From Vibrio sp. VB16 (GTDB lineage: Bacteria; Pseudomonadota; Gammaproteobacteria; Enterobacterales; Vibrionaceae), in the NCBI RefSeq assembly GCF_015594925.2, contig NZ_CP087590.1:744001-808000 (forward strand): a stretch of DNA of 64,000 bases. Direction: 5' to 3'. The notes under the pieces were generated by a model. The model had not been told where the DNA came from, ran no database searches, and saw nothing but the letters and a program-made list of their open reading frames with translations. Each line of letters starts with the position of its first letter. Position 1 is the first letter of the stretch. Positions 17,718-27,152 of the stretch are shown here, piece after piece. The position numbers were made by a program, and so were the translations under genes.

Positions 17718-18135
17718 GGCAATCAAATTGCACCACAGGCGATCCGCTAAACTACTGGTTATTTCCGGTGTCTCAGGCTTCATTTTTGTCGCTCTGGGAG
17801 CGTTTGCTGCCCATAGTCTATCGTCTATATTATCGGACTATTTCATTGCCGTGTTTAAGACTGGCGTGCAATATCAAGCGCTACATACCTTAGCAGTTAT
17901 GGCGTGCGCCATATTATTAAGGTCTAATTCTAACGAAAAAGTGCAAAAAGGGCTTTTCAGAGCGGCAATTTGCTTTATTATCGGCATCCTTTGTTTTAGC
18001 GGCAGTCTGTATGGTCTCGCGCTGACAGGGATGAAATGGTTTGGTCCTATTACTCCAATAGGTGGGGTAATGTTTCTGATTGGCTGGGTTTTCTTTGTGT
18101 ACTCAGCATTACATATAAATGAGGTTGCTCAGTGA
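17704..18135 (+). CDS. DUF423 membrane protein (YgdD family)
   Basis: Small inner-membrane protein of unknown function, 143 residues from this start, with four hydrophobic segments (about 19-37, 58-74, 85-104, 111-130). Family marks: GVSGFIFVALGAFAAHSL near the N-terminus and QYQALHTLAVM. Two adjacent ATGs (17704, 17707) are possible; AGAGG 6 nt before the first supports it. It overlaps the end of gcvA and its stop overlaps the rlmM start by 4 bases. The conserved operon suggests co-expression but gives no function. Confidence 0.88.
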   Translation: MMANEAIKLHHRRSAKLLVISGVSGFIFVALGAFAAHSLSSILSDYFIAVFKTGVQYQALHTLAVMACAILLRSNSNEKVQKGLFRAAICFIIGILCFSGSLYGLALTGMKWFGPITPIGGVMFLIGWVFFVYSALHINEVAQ

Positions 18136-19223
18136 AACAAGTGATGCTTTATTGCCGTTCTGGTTTTGAAAAAGAATGTGCAGGTGAGATTCAGGATAAG
18201 GCTAATCAACTAGAGATTTTTGGTTTTCCCCGCGTGAAGAACAACCAAGGTTATGTTCTATTTGAGTGTTACCAAGAGGGTGATGCTGAAAATCTGATCA
18301 AAAAAATAGACTTTCAGACCCTGATATTTGCTCGTCAAATGTTTGCTGTTGCAACGGAGTTTCAAGCTCTACCAAGTGATGATCGAATTTCGCCGATATT
18401 GACCACATTAGATGGTATTGACGCTTTTCCTACCTGTGGCGACATCCGCATAGAAACACCAGATACAAATGAAGCAAAAGAATTGCTTAAATTTTGTCGT
18501 AAATTCACGGTTCCTCTTCGTCAAGCGATGAGAGGGAAAGGCCTGCTATACAAAAAAGAGAATACCAAAAAGCCGATGTTACATATCTGCTTTGTGGCTC
18601 CGGGACATTGTTATCTTGGTTATTCATACCCAGATAATAGTTCTGCTTTTTTTATGGGTATTCCTAGGCTTAAGTTCCCATCGGATGCGCCGAGTCGGTC
18701 AACCTTAAAGCTGGAAGAAGCGTTCCACGTATTTATTCCAAGAGATGAATGGGATACGCGGTTGGCTCCGGGCATGTGGGCTGTTGACCTTGGTGCTTGT
18801 CCAGGAGGATGGACGTATCAATTGGTTAAACGTTCTATGTTTGTTCACGCCATTGATAATGGCATGATGGCGGATAGCTTGATGGACACGGGGCAGGTTA
18901 AACATCACATGGTCGATGGTTTCAAGTTTGAGCCCCAGAAGAAGAATGTGACGTGGCTTGTGTGCGATATGATAGAGAAGCCCTCTCGCGTAGCTCAGTT
19001 GATGGGAGAGTGGATCATTCGTGGTTTAGCGAAAGAGGCGATATTCAACCTTAAGCTGCCTATGAAGGGCCGCTATGATGAAGTTTTAGAAGATATTGAG
19101 AACTTGAAGAAATTTCTCGAAGAACATGAGGTCAAATATCGACTTCAGGCGAAACATTTATATCACGATAGAGAAGAGATCACGGTTCATATTCAATGTT
19201 TGTCGAATATTTCACCGAGATAG
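18132..19223 (+). CDS. rlmM: 23S rRNA 2'-O-ribose C2498 methyltransferase RlmM
   Basis: SAM-dependent methyltransferase of 23S rRNA residue C2498. 363 residues: N-terminal RNA-binding THUMP-like part and C-terminal Rossmann methyltransferase with AVDLGACPGGWTYQL (SAM loop), LVCDMIEKP (catalytic Asp region) and IFNLKLPMKGRY. Long near-identical stretch PRLKFPSDAPSRSTLKLEE matches E. coli RlmM. GTG start (GTG AAA CAA), overlapping the previous stop. Convergent with xni. Confidence 0.96.
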   Translation: MKQVMLYCRSGFEKECAGEIQDKANQLEIFGFPRVKNNQGYVLFECYQEGDAENLIKKIDFQTLIFARQMFAVATEFQALPSDDRISPILTTLDGIDAFPTCGDIRIETPDTNEAKELLKFCRKFTVPLRQAMRGKGLLYKKENTKKPMLHICFVAPGHCYLGYSYPDNSSAFFMGIPRLKFPSDAPSRSTLKLEEAFHVFIPRDEWDTRLAPGMWAVDLGACPGGWTYQLVKRSMFVHAIDNGMMADSLMDTGQVKHHMVDGFKFEPQKKNVTWLVCDMIEKPSRVAQLMGEWIIRGLAKEAIFNLKLPMKGRYDEVLEDIENLKKFLEEHEVKYRLQAKHLYHDREEITVHIQCLSNISPR

Positions 19224-19247
19224 CTTGCGATTAGGTACATTTTGTCT

Positions 19248-19276
19248 GTTGCTTGGTTCACGTTGAACTGAGCAAC
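19248..19276. other. Strong hairpin between convergent rlmM and xni
   Basis: GTTGCTTGGTTCA / loop CGT / TGAACTGAGCAAC forms a 13-pair stem with two G-T pairs. Neither flank has a proper T run, so it is not a textbook terminator, but its place between convergent genes suggests a role in 3' end formation or stability. It touches the xni stop codon. Confidence 0.55.
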
Positions 19277-20046
19277 TAATTAGGGGTATATCGAATATCC
19301 TGCAGATTAAACCCGAGTTGAACATCGGTTTTGAGTGATGAAATTTGCTTACATATCTTCGCTAGCTCTATATGTTCTTCAAATTTTTTGCGGTATTTTT
19401 CGACCAACTCATCTGAATTATAAGCTTCTTCTATACTGCCAAACTGGGTCAATATCTCTTTTGCCGCTTTTGGCCCAATACCAGGAATACCTGAAACCTG
19501 ACTGGAGCTGATTCCAGTGAGCCCCCAATAATCAGAAAGTTGACTGGGTTTAACGCCAAATTCATTCTCTACAAATGAGGCATCTAACCAACGATGTTGG
19601 AAATAATCTCTGATTTGCAATGTAGGTGCTAAAAGTTGGCAATAACCTTTGTCTGTCGAGACGATAGTGACGGTTTCCCCGTGTTGAGCTACTTTTACAG
19701 CAAGTGTTGCCACGAGATCATCCGCTTCATCCCCGTCTGATAGGAGTGAATCAATTCCCAGTTCCCACCATGCACCTTGAATGCTGTCTAAGCCTTGTTG
19801 TAGCGCTTCTGGCATAGGTTTACGATTTTGCTTATATTTCGGTAGCAGCTTTGCTCTCCAACCCCTGTCTTGAAGATGATGATCGAAAACAGCGATGATA
19901 TGAGTAGGCGTTGATTCTGAAAGAATACGATTGAGGGTTCTTTTGGTGGTCTCTATTGTTCTGGTTATGTCAGTAGGATCAGGCTGAGCTGAGTGTACTC
20001 GCCTTATAAGGTTCAGCGCATCAATAATCACTAGATGTATAGACAT
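19276..20046 (-). CDS. xni: Flap endonuclease Xni (ExoIX)
   Basis: FEN-family nuclease related to the 5' nuclease domain of DNA polymerase I. 256 residues. Motifs: VIIDALNLIRR at the N-terminus, KYKQNRKPMP, the acidic cluster GDEADDLVAT, STDKGYCQLL and the helix-hairpin-helix ISGIPGIGPKAAKE-like stretch (VSGIPGIGPKAAKEIL). Start MSIHLVIIDALN. Lies 83 nt downstream of ppnN on the same strand; the gap contains a strong hairpin. Confidence 0.94.
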   Translation of the reverse strand: MSIHLVIIDALNLIRRVHSAQPDPTDITRTIETTKRTLNRILSESTPTHIIAVFDHHLQDRGWRAKLLPKYKQNRKPMPEALQQGLDSIQGAWWELGIDSLLSDGDEADDLVATLAVKVAQHGETVTIVSTDKGYCQLLAPTLQIRDYFQHRWLDASFVENEFGVKPSQLSDYWGLTGISSSQVSGIPGIGPKAAKEILTQFGSIEEAYNSDELVEKYRKKFEEHIELAKICKQISSLKTDVQLGFNLQDIRYTPN

Positions 20047-20056
20047 AGTTTTCCAA

Positions 20057-20090
20057 TAGAATAAGGACTTACCGTTAAGCCCTTATTCTA
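20057..20090 (-). other. Long hairpin in the leader of xni
   Basis: Inverted repeat TAGAATAAGG...CCTTATTCTA, extended by four more pairs around a CCG loop after one mismatch. It ends 10 nt before the xni start codon on the minus strand and has no T run behind it. It may weaken read-through from ppnN or affect access to the xni ribosome site; this is inference. Confidence 0.5.
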
Positions 20091-20129
20091 CTCAATTTAG
20101 TTAGCTAAGTAACCTCTGATGTTTTTTTC

Positions 20130-21488
20130 TTAATTACTTGCGATTTTATAGCATGGGACATATTCCGAACCGGGCAACTTCATTCTTTGTTGGGTAACGA
20201 AGTCATTGAGCAATTTGTCCATCTTGTCCATTAGTTCTGAATCACCATCGATGATAAATGGGCCGTGCTCTTCAATCTCTTTTATACCTTCTGCTTTAAC
20301 ATTGCCTGCCACGATGCCTGAAAATGCCTTTCGCAGATTAGACGCAAGGCGCTCTGTTGGCTGATCCATATGCAGATCTAAATTAGCCATGTTTTCATGG
20401 GTAGGATCAAAGGGATGTTGGAACTCTGGAGAGACGGTTAATGACCAGTTATAGCTGTAGGCATCTTCAGTCGACTGTCTGTGTGCTTTAACATTTGGGA
20501 TGGCCTCTTTGATAATACGAGCGGCTTTTTCAGGGTCATCGACAACGATTTGATAATGTTTCCGAGCTTGTTCACCAAGTGTATCGCCGACAAACGCATC
20601 GATTGAACGAAAGTAGGCTTCGCTTTCCTTCGGTCCGGTTAAAACGATAGGAATAGGTTGATCAGCGTTATCTGGGTGCATCATAATACCCAGAATATAC
20701 AAGAGCTCTTCTGCTGTTCCTGGTCCTCCGGGGAAAATCACGATGCCGTGCCCCATTCGAACAAACGCTTCTAGACGTTTTTCAATATCGGGCATGATGA
20801 TGAGTTCATTGACGATAGGATTTGGTGGTTCGGCGGCAATAATGGAAGGCTCGGTTAAGCCAATATACCGTGCTTCGTCTTTGCGCTGTTTGGCATGACC
20901 GATAGCGGCCCCTTTCATTGGTCCTTCCATTGCTCCGGGGCCACATCCAGTACATATATTTAGGTCTCGTAACCCTAATTCATGCCCAACCTCTCGCGTA
21001 TATTGATATTCATTAGGGTTGATAGAATGGCCGCCCCAACATACAACTAAGTTAGGTTCAATACCGGGATGAAGTGCACCCGCATTTCTTAAAATAGCAA
21101 AAACCAAATTGGTAATATGTTCGGGGTCATTTTGTTTTTCTCTATGTATTTGAGCAACATGCATATTGACATAGACTATATCGCGAAGCACAGAGAAGAG
21201 ATGTTCTTGGATTCCGGTAATAATGGTGCCATCGACAAAGGCATCTTTTGGGGGATCGGTTAGTTCGAGTTTAATACCGCGTTCTCGGCTAACTACATCG
21301 ACATCAAAGGTCTTGTGTTTATCGAGTAACTCTTGAGAGTTGTCGGTATGGCTGCCGGAATTAAGTACAGCCAAAGTACAGTTTCGGTAAAGTTGATAGA
21401 GATCGCTCGTCGCCTCTTTTTTAAGGCGCTTCACTTCTAGTTGAGAAAGTAAATCCATACTGCCGGCTGGGCTAATATGTGTAATCAT
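20130..21488 (-). CDS. ppnN: Nucleotide 5'-monophosphate nucleosidase PpnN (YgdH)
   Basis: Hydrolyses purine and pyrimidine nucleoside monophosphates to base and ribose 5-phosphate; in E. coli it is a (p)ppGpp target. 452 residues, usual length. MITHISPAGSMDLLSQLEV at the N-terminus matches E. coli PpnN. The central LOG-like Rossmann domain has CTGCGPGAMEGPM and the nucleotide motif IFPGGPGTAEELLYILG. RBS AGGAGG-like (aggaggatcat on the minus strand) directly precedes the ATG. Confidence 0.96.
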   Translation of the reverse strand: MITHISPAGSMDLLSQLEVKRLKKEATSDLYQLYRNCTLAVLNSGSHTDNSQELLDKHKTFDVDVVSRERGIKLELTDPPKDAFVDGTIITGIQEHLFSVLRDIVYVNMHVAQIHREKQNDPEHITNLVFAILRNAGALHPGIEPNLVVCWGGHSINPNEYQYTREVGHELGLRDLNICTGCGPGAMEGPMKGAAIGHAKQRKDEARYIGLTEPSIIAAEPPNPIVNELIIMPDIEKRLEAFVRMGHGIVIFPGGPGTAEELLYILGIMMHPDNADQPIPIVLTGPKESEAYFRSIDAFVGDTLGEQARKHYQIVVDDPEKAARIIKEAIPNVKAHRQSTEDAYSYNWSLTVSPEFQHPFDPTHENMANLDLHMDQPTERLASNLRKAFSGIVAGNVKAEGIKEIEEHGPFIIDGDSELMDKMDKLLNDFVTQQRMKLPGSEYVPCYKIASN

Positions 21489-21698
21489 ATGATCCTCCTT
21501 ACGATAGGAAGTATTATTATTGGTAGGTTTTAAACCTGTAGAGATAATATAGGTAACCCTGCAAAGAATGTGGTTTAACCTGTTGAAGATTAAGAACTAT
21601 AGCTTTAACCATATACGCCATTGATGCAGGAGTACAAGTGAAATACGGTTTTTTCTATAAGAATTGGTTTAAAACAGGAAAAAGAGAGAAGGGTGAGG

Positions 21699-23273
21699 TT
21701 ACTTGATAACTATTTGATTGCTGCCTTTGCGCTTGGATTCATTAAGTAGAAGATTTAATCGGTCTAATACTTCTTCTGGCGTATCGGTATCTCTTAGAGA
21801 TGTACACGCTGCTGATGCTGTCACGCTGATGCTTTGATCTCTGAACTTAAAGGGTAGTCGACTAATATGTAGTTGAATTTTCTCAATAAGCGCGCGGCTC
21901 TCTTTCATTTCGATATCAGGAAGAATCAAGATAAACTCTTCACCAGAAAAACGAGCAACGATATCGATATCCCTTGCTTCTTTTGTAATGGTACGAGCAA
22001 TGATTTTGAGTGCTTTATCACCCGCGGTATAACCAAAGCTGTCATTGATCGATTTGAAGTTGTCGATATCGAGAAGAACAAGACAAATTTTGTTTTGTGC
22101 GCGAATCCATTTGTGATATTCAAGTTCGAGTTTTTCAAGAAATGCCGTTCGGTTGAATACTTTGGTCAAAGGATCGATGAGGATGCGTTTTGCTTGGTCA
22201 TCTAAGCGGCGTCGATGATCCTGAGTTAATTCGTACAACCCTTCTATTTGGCGACCATTGTGCTGCATTCTTTCAATGACAGAACTTTCTCTTTGCTCGT
22301 TGTGCTTTAGACGTTCCGTCAGCATGGTGATTTGGTCGAGTAATGGTTTTACTGCTGATTTTGCGCTTTTGAGGTCGACGGCTTTATCTAATGCTTCTTG
22401 GCTTTCGTTGGAGATATCCAGTAGCTGCGTTGCCATCTGTTTTCGATGTTCTGAATAGGCATAGGTTTGCTCAGTATTTTGGTTTGAGCTTTTGATGACA
22501 TTACTTAGTGAACTGTTAACTTGAGTTAAGAACAGTTCGGATGTTTTGCGTTCGTAATGAGTGCCTTCAATGACCAGTTTTAGTATCTGTAGGGTAAGCT
22601 CTATAAGTGCTTCAGTACCGACACCAACCAATAACTTGATTCGAATATCATTGAGTAAATCACCAGATTCACCATCAAAATCAAGCTCACTGATTAGATG
22701 TTGTAACTCTTCCGCTAACTTGTTAAGTAGTTCCTGATTGACTTCGGGTGTTTTTTGTAACGAATGAGCACTACTCGACGTAATGATTTTGATGGCCTTT
22801 TCATAGATAGTGAGTAGTCGAGTGGCTTGGTCAAGCTGGTTATGATTTTTTATTGACGGAAAACTCAATAAATTTCTTAGATCACGTTTAAGTTGGGCGG
22901 GTAGCCCAGGTATGCGTTGCAGTGTTTCACCGCTATGTCTTACTCTGTCATCTAGATGAATTTTCTGTTTTTCCATTGTATTACTGTTTTGTTTGAGCAT
23001 GCGCTCGAGAATGGCCAAGCGAGGAATCAACTTAGATATATCTTGCTGTTGTTGAAAAGCGGCTTTCAACGATGAGACAGCGGCATCAAGTTCAACATTG
23101 TACCCCATACACGCGGTACTTAAGTTTGTCACAACCCTTTTCAGGACTTGCGCTTCCCTCGAATGCTTGAATGAGGCATCTCGGTGTTTAAGCCTTGCCT
23201 CTTCTAATTGTAATTTAAATTGGTCGATCTGCTTGAGAATTTCTTGCCGACCTGCAAGATTTAGTTCACTCAT
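21699..23273 (-). CDS. Cytoplasmic diguanylate cyclase (GGDEF domain, SGEEF variant)
   Basis: 524 residues, no membrane segment or signal peptide. Residues 1-360 are mostly helical with coiled-coil stretches and no sensor domain I recognise. The C-terminal GGDEF domain starts at DPLTKVFNR (368) and carries LLDIDNFKSINDSFGYTAGD and the active-site motif SGEEF (443-447), in which the first glycine is serine. The inhibitory RxxD site is present at R434-D437, five residues before it, so product feedback is likely. Serine variants are known among active cyclases; activity is probable but unproven. Confidence 0.88.
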   Translation of the reverse strand: MSELNLAGRQEILKQIDQFKLQLEEARLKHRDASFKHSREAQVLKRVVTNLSTACMGYNVELDAAVSSLKAAFQQQQDISKLIPRLAILERMLKQNSNTMEKQKIHLDDRVRHSGETLQRIPGLPAQLKRDLRNLLSFPSIKNHNQLDQATRLLTIYEKAIKIITSSSAHSLQKTPEVNQELLNKLAEELQHLISELDFDGESGDLLNDIRIKLLVGVGTEALIELTLQILKLVIEGTHYERKTSELFLTQVNSSLSNVIKSSNQNTEQTYAYSEHRKQMATQLLDISNESQEALDKAVDLKSAKSAVKPLLDQITMLTERLKHNEQRESSVIERMQHNGRQIEGLYELTQDHRRRLDDQAKRILIDPLTKVFNRTAFLEKLELEYHKWIRAQNKICLVLLDIDNFKSINDSFGYTAGDKALKIIARTITKEARDIDIVARFSGEEFILILPDIEMKESRALIEKIQLHISRLPFKFRDQSISVTASAACTSLRDTDTPEEVLDRLNLLLNESKRKGSNQIVIK

Positions 23274-23377
23274 ATATTAAGTAGATGGCGCACATTGATC
23301 CTTGGAGTAATACATCTAAATGATAATAACAAAAATAACTAGCAGGTCATTCAAATTATCGTACAACAACCAGTAAA

Positions 23378-25648
23378 TTATTCAATGATACTTAATTTTA
23401 TGATGTTGTCCTCAATTTTATCACTAGAATCAATTTTTATTAGGCCGTTTTCGATAGCGGAAAGGCATGCAGACCGAATATCGTTACTGGCAAAGCTCGC
23501 AGCGGGTGCATTTTCTATTGCTCTTAAGCAGACCCATTGATTTCCACCATGTTGGTGGTTTTGTAATCGGGCAAGGTTAGAAGCCATTAATAATATATCT
23601 AATAATTCTTTGTCATTTATAGCCGTATAGGCTCTGGGTAGAAATGGATAATCGGCAATACCAGCTCTAATAGTTCTATCAAGTAACTTCTCCGGTTTAA
23701 ATTCTTTTACCCAATTATGTATTTGTTCAAATAATTCGCTGGCCGTTTTATTCGGGTTGGTGTTTGGTTCAACATATAAAAACATACCGTCAGCAAAATG
23801 ATAAAGCCTTGCTGGGCTGTCCAGTTTTGTCTTAATAAATGCCCCAAATTCTGCTTCGAGCTGCAGACCTGCATTGTAACCTTGTTGAAGGTAAGCGGTT
23901 CTTAAACTTGGTAACTCAATCATGATGAAACGGAGTTTATCGTGAAGAGGTTCATTGATCAGTTCACCCGTTTTCCACTGTTCAAAATTGGCACTACTTT
24001 GCTCTAGTGAGGAGGGTAATTTTACATTTAACAGTCGGAAGTTACGTAAGCCAGAACGAGGGTGCGTATAGTGGTCATTGTAAAGATCATTTAGTTGGTT
24101 TCTCATTCTTTTATTCACAATACCGCGTCGAACAAAAAGTATTAGAATGAGTAATGAAATAGCAAACAAGGTTGTGCTTGCATATTTAAAACGCACTTGC
24201 TTTTCATTGCTTTTTTGCAGCAATTTTGATTGGTCTTTATAATGTAAAGATTGCTCAATAAATAGTTTTTGTTCTCTAAAATCATTTTCTGAGATAGTTA
24301 ATAATTGTTGCTGTTTAGCGGTTATTAATTGGTCATACTTTTTTCCACTACTAAATGCTTTAGAATAATTATTTAAATATTCATATGTTTTTGTAAGAAG
24401 GAGATACGCATGGAGCTGAATATTGCTATCGTCTATTTTTTGGCCAATTAAAAGCGCTTTTTTTGTCAGGGATAAGCTTTTATCAATATTGGTTTTCAGA
24501 AACTCTAATTCAGCACCAAGTAAAAAAGAGGTGGCCATTAAGTTGTCTATTTTTGCATAGGCCAGCAATTCGTTTGCCCGTTGCAGATATTGTTCTGTAA
24601 GCGGGTAGTTATAAAGCTGAAGATACGTTTTTGCTAAGTCCAAGCGTAACTGAATAATTTCTGCCGTATTTCTATTTACCGCATCGGTGTCTAATACGTT
24701 GAAGTAATGAACCAGTGCGAGGTTGTATCGGCCTTGAGAGTAGTAGATATCAGCCATGTTTTTGAGAATATCGGCCAGATTACTTGAGCTCTCGTAGTTG
24801 TCGTAAAAATCGGCGGCCTGAGATAGATGCTCTAACGCTTTGTCTAGAACAGACTTTTTAATGAACAGATCGGCGATGATGCGATTTATCTTGGCTAACA
24901 AGACCGGTTTATCTTTCTCGATGGCGGACCAATACGCCGATAGTAATTGATAAAGGGCCTGATTATAGTTCTCATTGGTTAAATAATACTCACCTAAGAT
25001 AATCTGATGTTTTATTAATAGCTCTTCTTGATCAAGTTTGACTAGCAGGTTATTTGCTTGAGAAAAGTAATCCAGAGCAAGCGTATTGTTTTGTAGTGAT
25101 ATGGCGATTTCTGCCTTTAACATCAGTAACTGATACTTTAACTCCGTGATCGAAATGGTGTGCTCACTGTTTTCTAATTTCTCTTCAACGTTTGTTATCA
25201 GTGGGGTTATCTTGTGCTCATCCTGGGTTAGTCGCCACAGTAAAGTAGCCTTTAGTAATTGAATTTTGAGCACCTGGTTAGGCAAGTTATAGGTTTTGGC
25301 AAGCGTTTCTGCTTGTTCAATACTGATTATTGACCCTTTATAATCACCCAAAATATACTTTGCTTTTGAAATGATTTGCAGCGCCTTAATACTGGTAATA
25401 GGTGTACGAACGGCATTGTCGGTGGACTGCTTTTGGATTTGTTCTTGGCTCTTCTCGGTTAACGTCCTTGCGCTAAGAAATTGTTGAGCAATTTTTTTTG
25501 AACGCTCAGGAACAATTTCGATCAATTTTTCTGCTTCTTCTAAAAGGGTTGTTGTGGCCCCTTCAGCGAGTGCTGCCGTTCCATACAGAAGGGTGGCACA
25601 CAACAATACAGTCGAAATAATGAATCTAGAAAATGCAGATATTGACAT
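23378..25648 (-). CDS. Membrane TPR protein with degenerate GGDEF domain
   Basis: 756 residues. Signal peptide 1-28 (ends ALA), then helical TPR-type repeats about 85-450 (e.g. ALEHLSQAADFYDNY, IYYSQGRYNLALVHYFNVL, TYLQLYNYPLTEQYLQRAN), a coiled stretch, one membrane segment about 488-507, and a cytoplasmic domain from about 520. That domain aligns in pattern with GGDEF domains, but the signature place reads FADGMF (618-623), so it cannot be a normal cyclase. Likely a periplasmic repeat sensor coupled to a c-di-GMP-related or scaffold module. The functional cyclase gene lies next downstream, 104 nt away on the same strand. Confidence 0.75.
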   Translation of the reverse strand: MSISAFSRFIISTVLLCATLLYGTAALAEGATTTLLEEAEKLIEIVPERSKKIAQQFLSARTLTEKSQEQIQKQSTDNAVRTPITSIKALQIISKAKYILGDYKGSIISIEQAETLAKTYNLPNQVLKIQLLKATLLWRLTQDEHKITPLITNVEEKLENSEHTISITELKYQLLMLKAEIAISLQNNTLALDYFSQANNLLVKLDQEELLIKHQIILGEYYLTNENYNQALYQLLSAYWSAIEKDKPVLLAKINRIIADLFIKKSVLDKALEHLSQAADFYDNYESSSNLADILKNMADIYYSQGRYNLALVHYFNVLDTDAVNRNTAEIIQLRLDLAKTYLQLYNYPLTEQYLQRANELLAYAKIDNLMATSFLLGAELEFLKTNIDKSLSLTKKALLIGQKIDDSNIQLHAYLLLTKTYEYLNNYSKAFSSGKKYDQLITAKQQQLLTISENDFREQKLFIEQSLHYKDQSKLLQKSNEKQVRFKYASTTLFAISLLILILFVRRGIVNKRMRNQLNDLYNDHYTHPRSGLRNFRLLNVKLPSSLEQSSANFEQWKTGELINEPLHDKLRFIMIELPSLRTAYLQQGYNAGLQLEAEFGAFIKTKLDSPARLYHFADGMFLYVEPNTNPNKTASELFEQIHNWVKEFKPEKLLDRTIRAGIADYPFLPRAYTAINDKELLDILLMASNLARLQNHQHGGNQWVCLRAIENAPAASFASNDIRSACLSAIENGLIKIDSSDKIEDNIIKLSIIE

Positions 25649-25672
25649 TAGTTTGTTTTACACCTTGTTAAG

Positions 25673-26518
25673 CTATTGGCGAGCTAATCTATGATTGTGT
25701 TGTGGTGCGGACGATTCTGACGAGCGGTATGGGTTGATATCCAATCCACCTCGACGCGTATAACGTGCACAAACCGTTAGAGAATCTGGAGAGCAATATC
25801 GAGTAATATCCATAAAGATTCTTTCTACACACTGTTCATGAAACTCATTGTGTTCTCTAAATGAAACGAGATACCTTAATAGTGCTTCTCTATCGATTCT
25901 CTTACCCGTGTATTTAACCTCTACGCTGCCCCAGTCTGGTTGATTGGTAATCAAGCAATTCGATTTTAAAAGATGACTGTGTAACGTTTCAGTTACCTGC
26001 TCGTTTGAAATGGACCCATTTAAAAACTCAGGATCAAATTGATAGTCGCTCACCTCTATATCTTGATCATCAATACATTCCCCGTCCATAGTCTGAATGG
26101 GTTGATTTGTGAATGAGGACAAAGGGTTGAGAACCACCTGAACCGCTTCACCTGCACAAGATGACAGGTCTTTTTCTAGTGTTTCCGTTACCTTATCCCA
26201 ATTTGCAAACGGTGTCTGATTGAAACTGTTTAAATAGAGTTTGAAGGACTTCGATTCGATGAGGTTCAAACTGGTCGCAGGAATAGAGACATCGCCGATG
26301 GCGACTTGTGGAAGTCCTTTGTTGTTAAGCCAAGATAGCTCATAGAGTGTCCATACGTCGCACCCCTTAAAAGGAAGGTCATTTGTCAGGTTGAGGTCAT
26401 CTCGATTTAGGCTTCTTGGGACAGGTTGCAGTAATGTAGAGTCATACTGTTGACGGTATTCTGTTTTTTGTCCAAGAGTTAAACCAACAAGTTCTGCGGA
26501 ATTTGAATATTTGCTCAT
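25673..26518 (-). CDS. queF: NADPH-dependent 7-cyano-7-deazaguanine reductase QueF
   Basis: Reduces the nitrile preQ0 to preQ1 in queuosine synthesis. 281 residues, long (YqcD) form with two T-fold halves. Visible: ESKSFKLYLNSFNQT (substrate-binding Glu/Ser region), catalytic cysteine in SNCLITNQPDWG, and FREHNEFHEQCVERIF. Start at MSKYSNSAELVGLTLGQKT; an ATG four codons earlier is less conserved. Divergent from syd, the same neighbourhood as in E. coli. Confidence 0.95.
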   Translation of the reverse strand: MSKYSNSAELVGLTLGQKTEYRQQYDSTLLQPVPRSLNRDDLNLTNDLPFKGCDVWTLYELSWLNNKGLPQVAIGDVSIPATSLNLIESKSFKLYLNSFNQTPFANWDKVTETLEKDLSSCAGEAVQVVLNPLSSFTNQPIQTMDGECIDDQDIEVSDYQFDPEFLNGSISNEQVTETLHSHLLKSNCLITNQPDWGSVEVKYTGKRIDREALLRYLVSFREHNEFHEQCVERIFMDITRYCSPDSLTVCARYTRRGGLDINPYRSSESSAPQHNHRLARQ

Positions 26519-26602
26519 ACTAAAATGCATTTATCGATTAGAATAACCAAGATTCTACTTAATCGCGTATACGCTGTCATTAACTCAAGTCAAGGAGGCT
26601 AC

Positions 26603-27148
26603 ATGACACAACCTGTGGCGGATGCTTTGCATCACTTTTCTGCTCAGTATAAACAAGCCTGGCAAGATAAATATCAAACATTACCTATGAATGAAGAACT
26701 CGTTGGGTTGGTTTCCCCCTGTGTGGAAAAAAACAGGGGCGATGCGGTTTTTTGGCAGCCAGTTCAACGAGACGAAATGGCCGATTTTTCTAACGTGGAA
26801 AATGGCATTGAAATTGATTTACATGACGACATAAAGACATTTTATGGTTGCCAGTATAGTGCTGATATGGAAGCCAACTGGCAAGATAAGCCATTTACTC
26901 TACTGCAAGTTTGGAGCGATGAAGATTATACTCGCTTACAAGAAAACATATTGGGTCATCTAGTAACACAAAGGCGATTGAAGTTGAAACCAACGGTATT
27001 TATTGGGGTGACTGACGCCGAATTGGACGTTATTTCTATCTGTAATATTAGCGGAAATGTCATATTGGAAAGATTGGGAACAGATAAGCGTGATGTCTTA
27101 GCGCAAACGGTGACTGAATTCTTGACTGATATTGTACCAGAGGTATAG
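26603..27148 (+). CDS. syd: SecY-interacting protein Syd
   Basis: Peripheral inner-membrane protein that binds SecY and can prevent assembly of faulty translocons. 181 residues. Recognised from the N-terminal VADALHHFSAQYKQAW, the FWQPVQRDE segment, and the central DDIKTFYGCQYSADM / LQVWSDEDY motifs. Start chosen by AGGAGG 7 nt upstream; 26 codons before it are open but unconserved. The next gene begins 4 nt after its stop. Confidence 0.95.
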   Translation: MTQPVADALHHFSAQYKQAWQDKYQTLPMNEELVGLVSPCVEKNRGDAVFWQPVQRDEMADFSNVENGIEIDLHDDIKTFYGCQYSADMEANWQDKPFTLLQVWSDEDYTRLQENILGHLVTQRRLKLKPTVFIGVTDAELDVISICNISGNVILERLGTDKRDVLAQTVTEFLTDIVPEV

Positions 27149-27152
27149 CACG

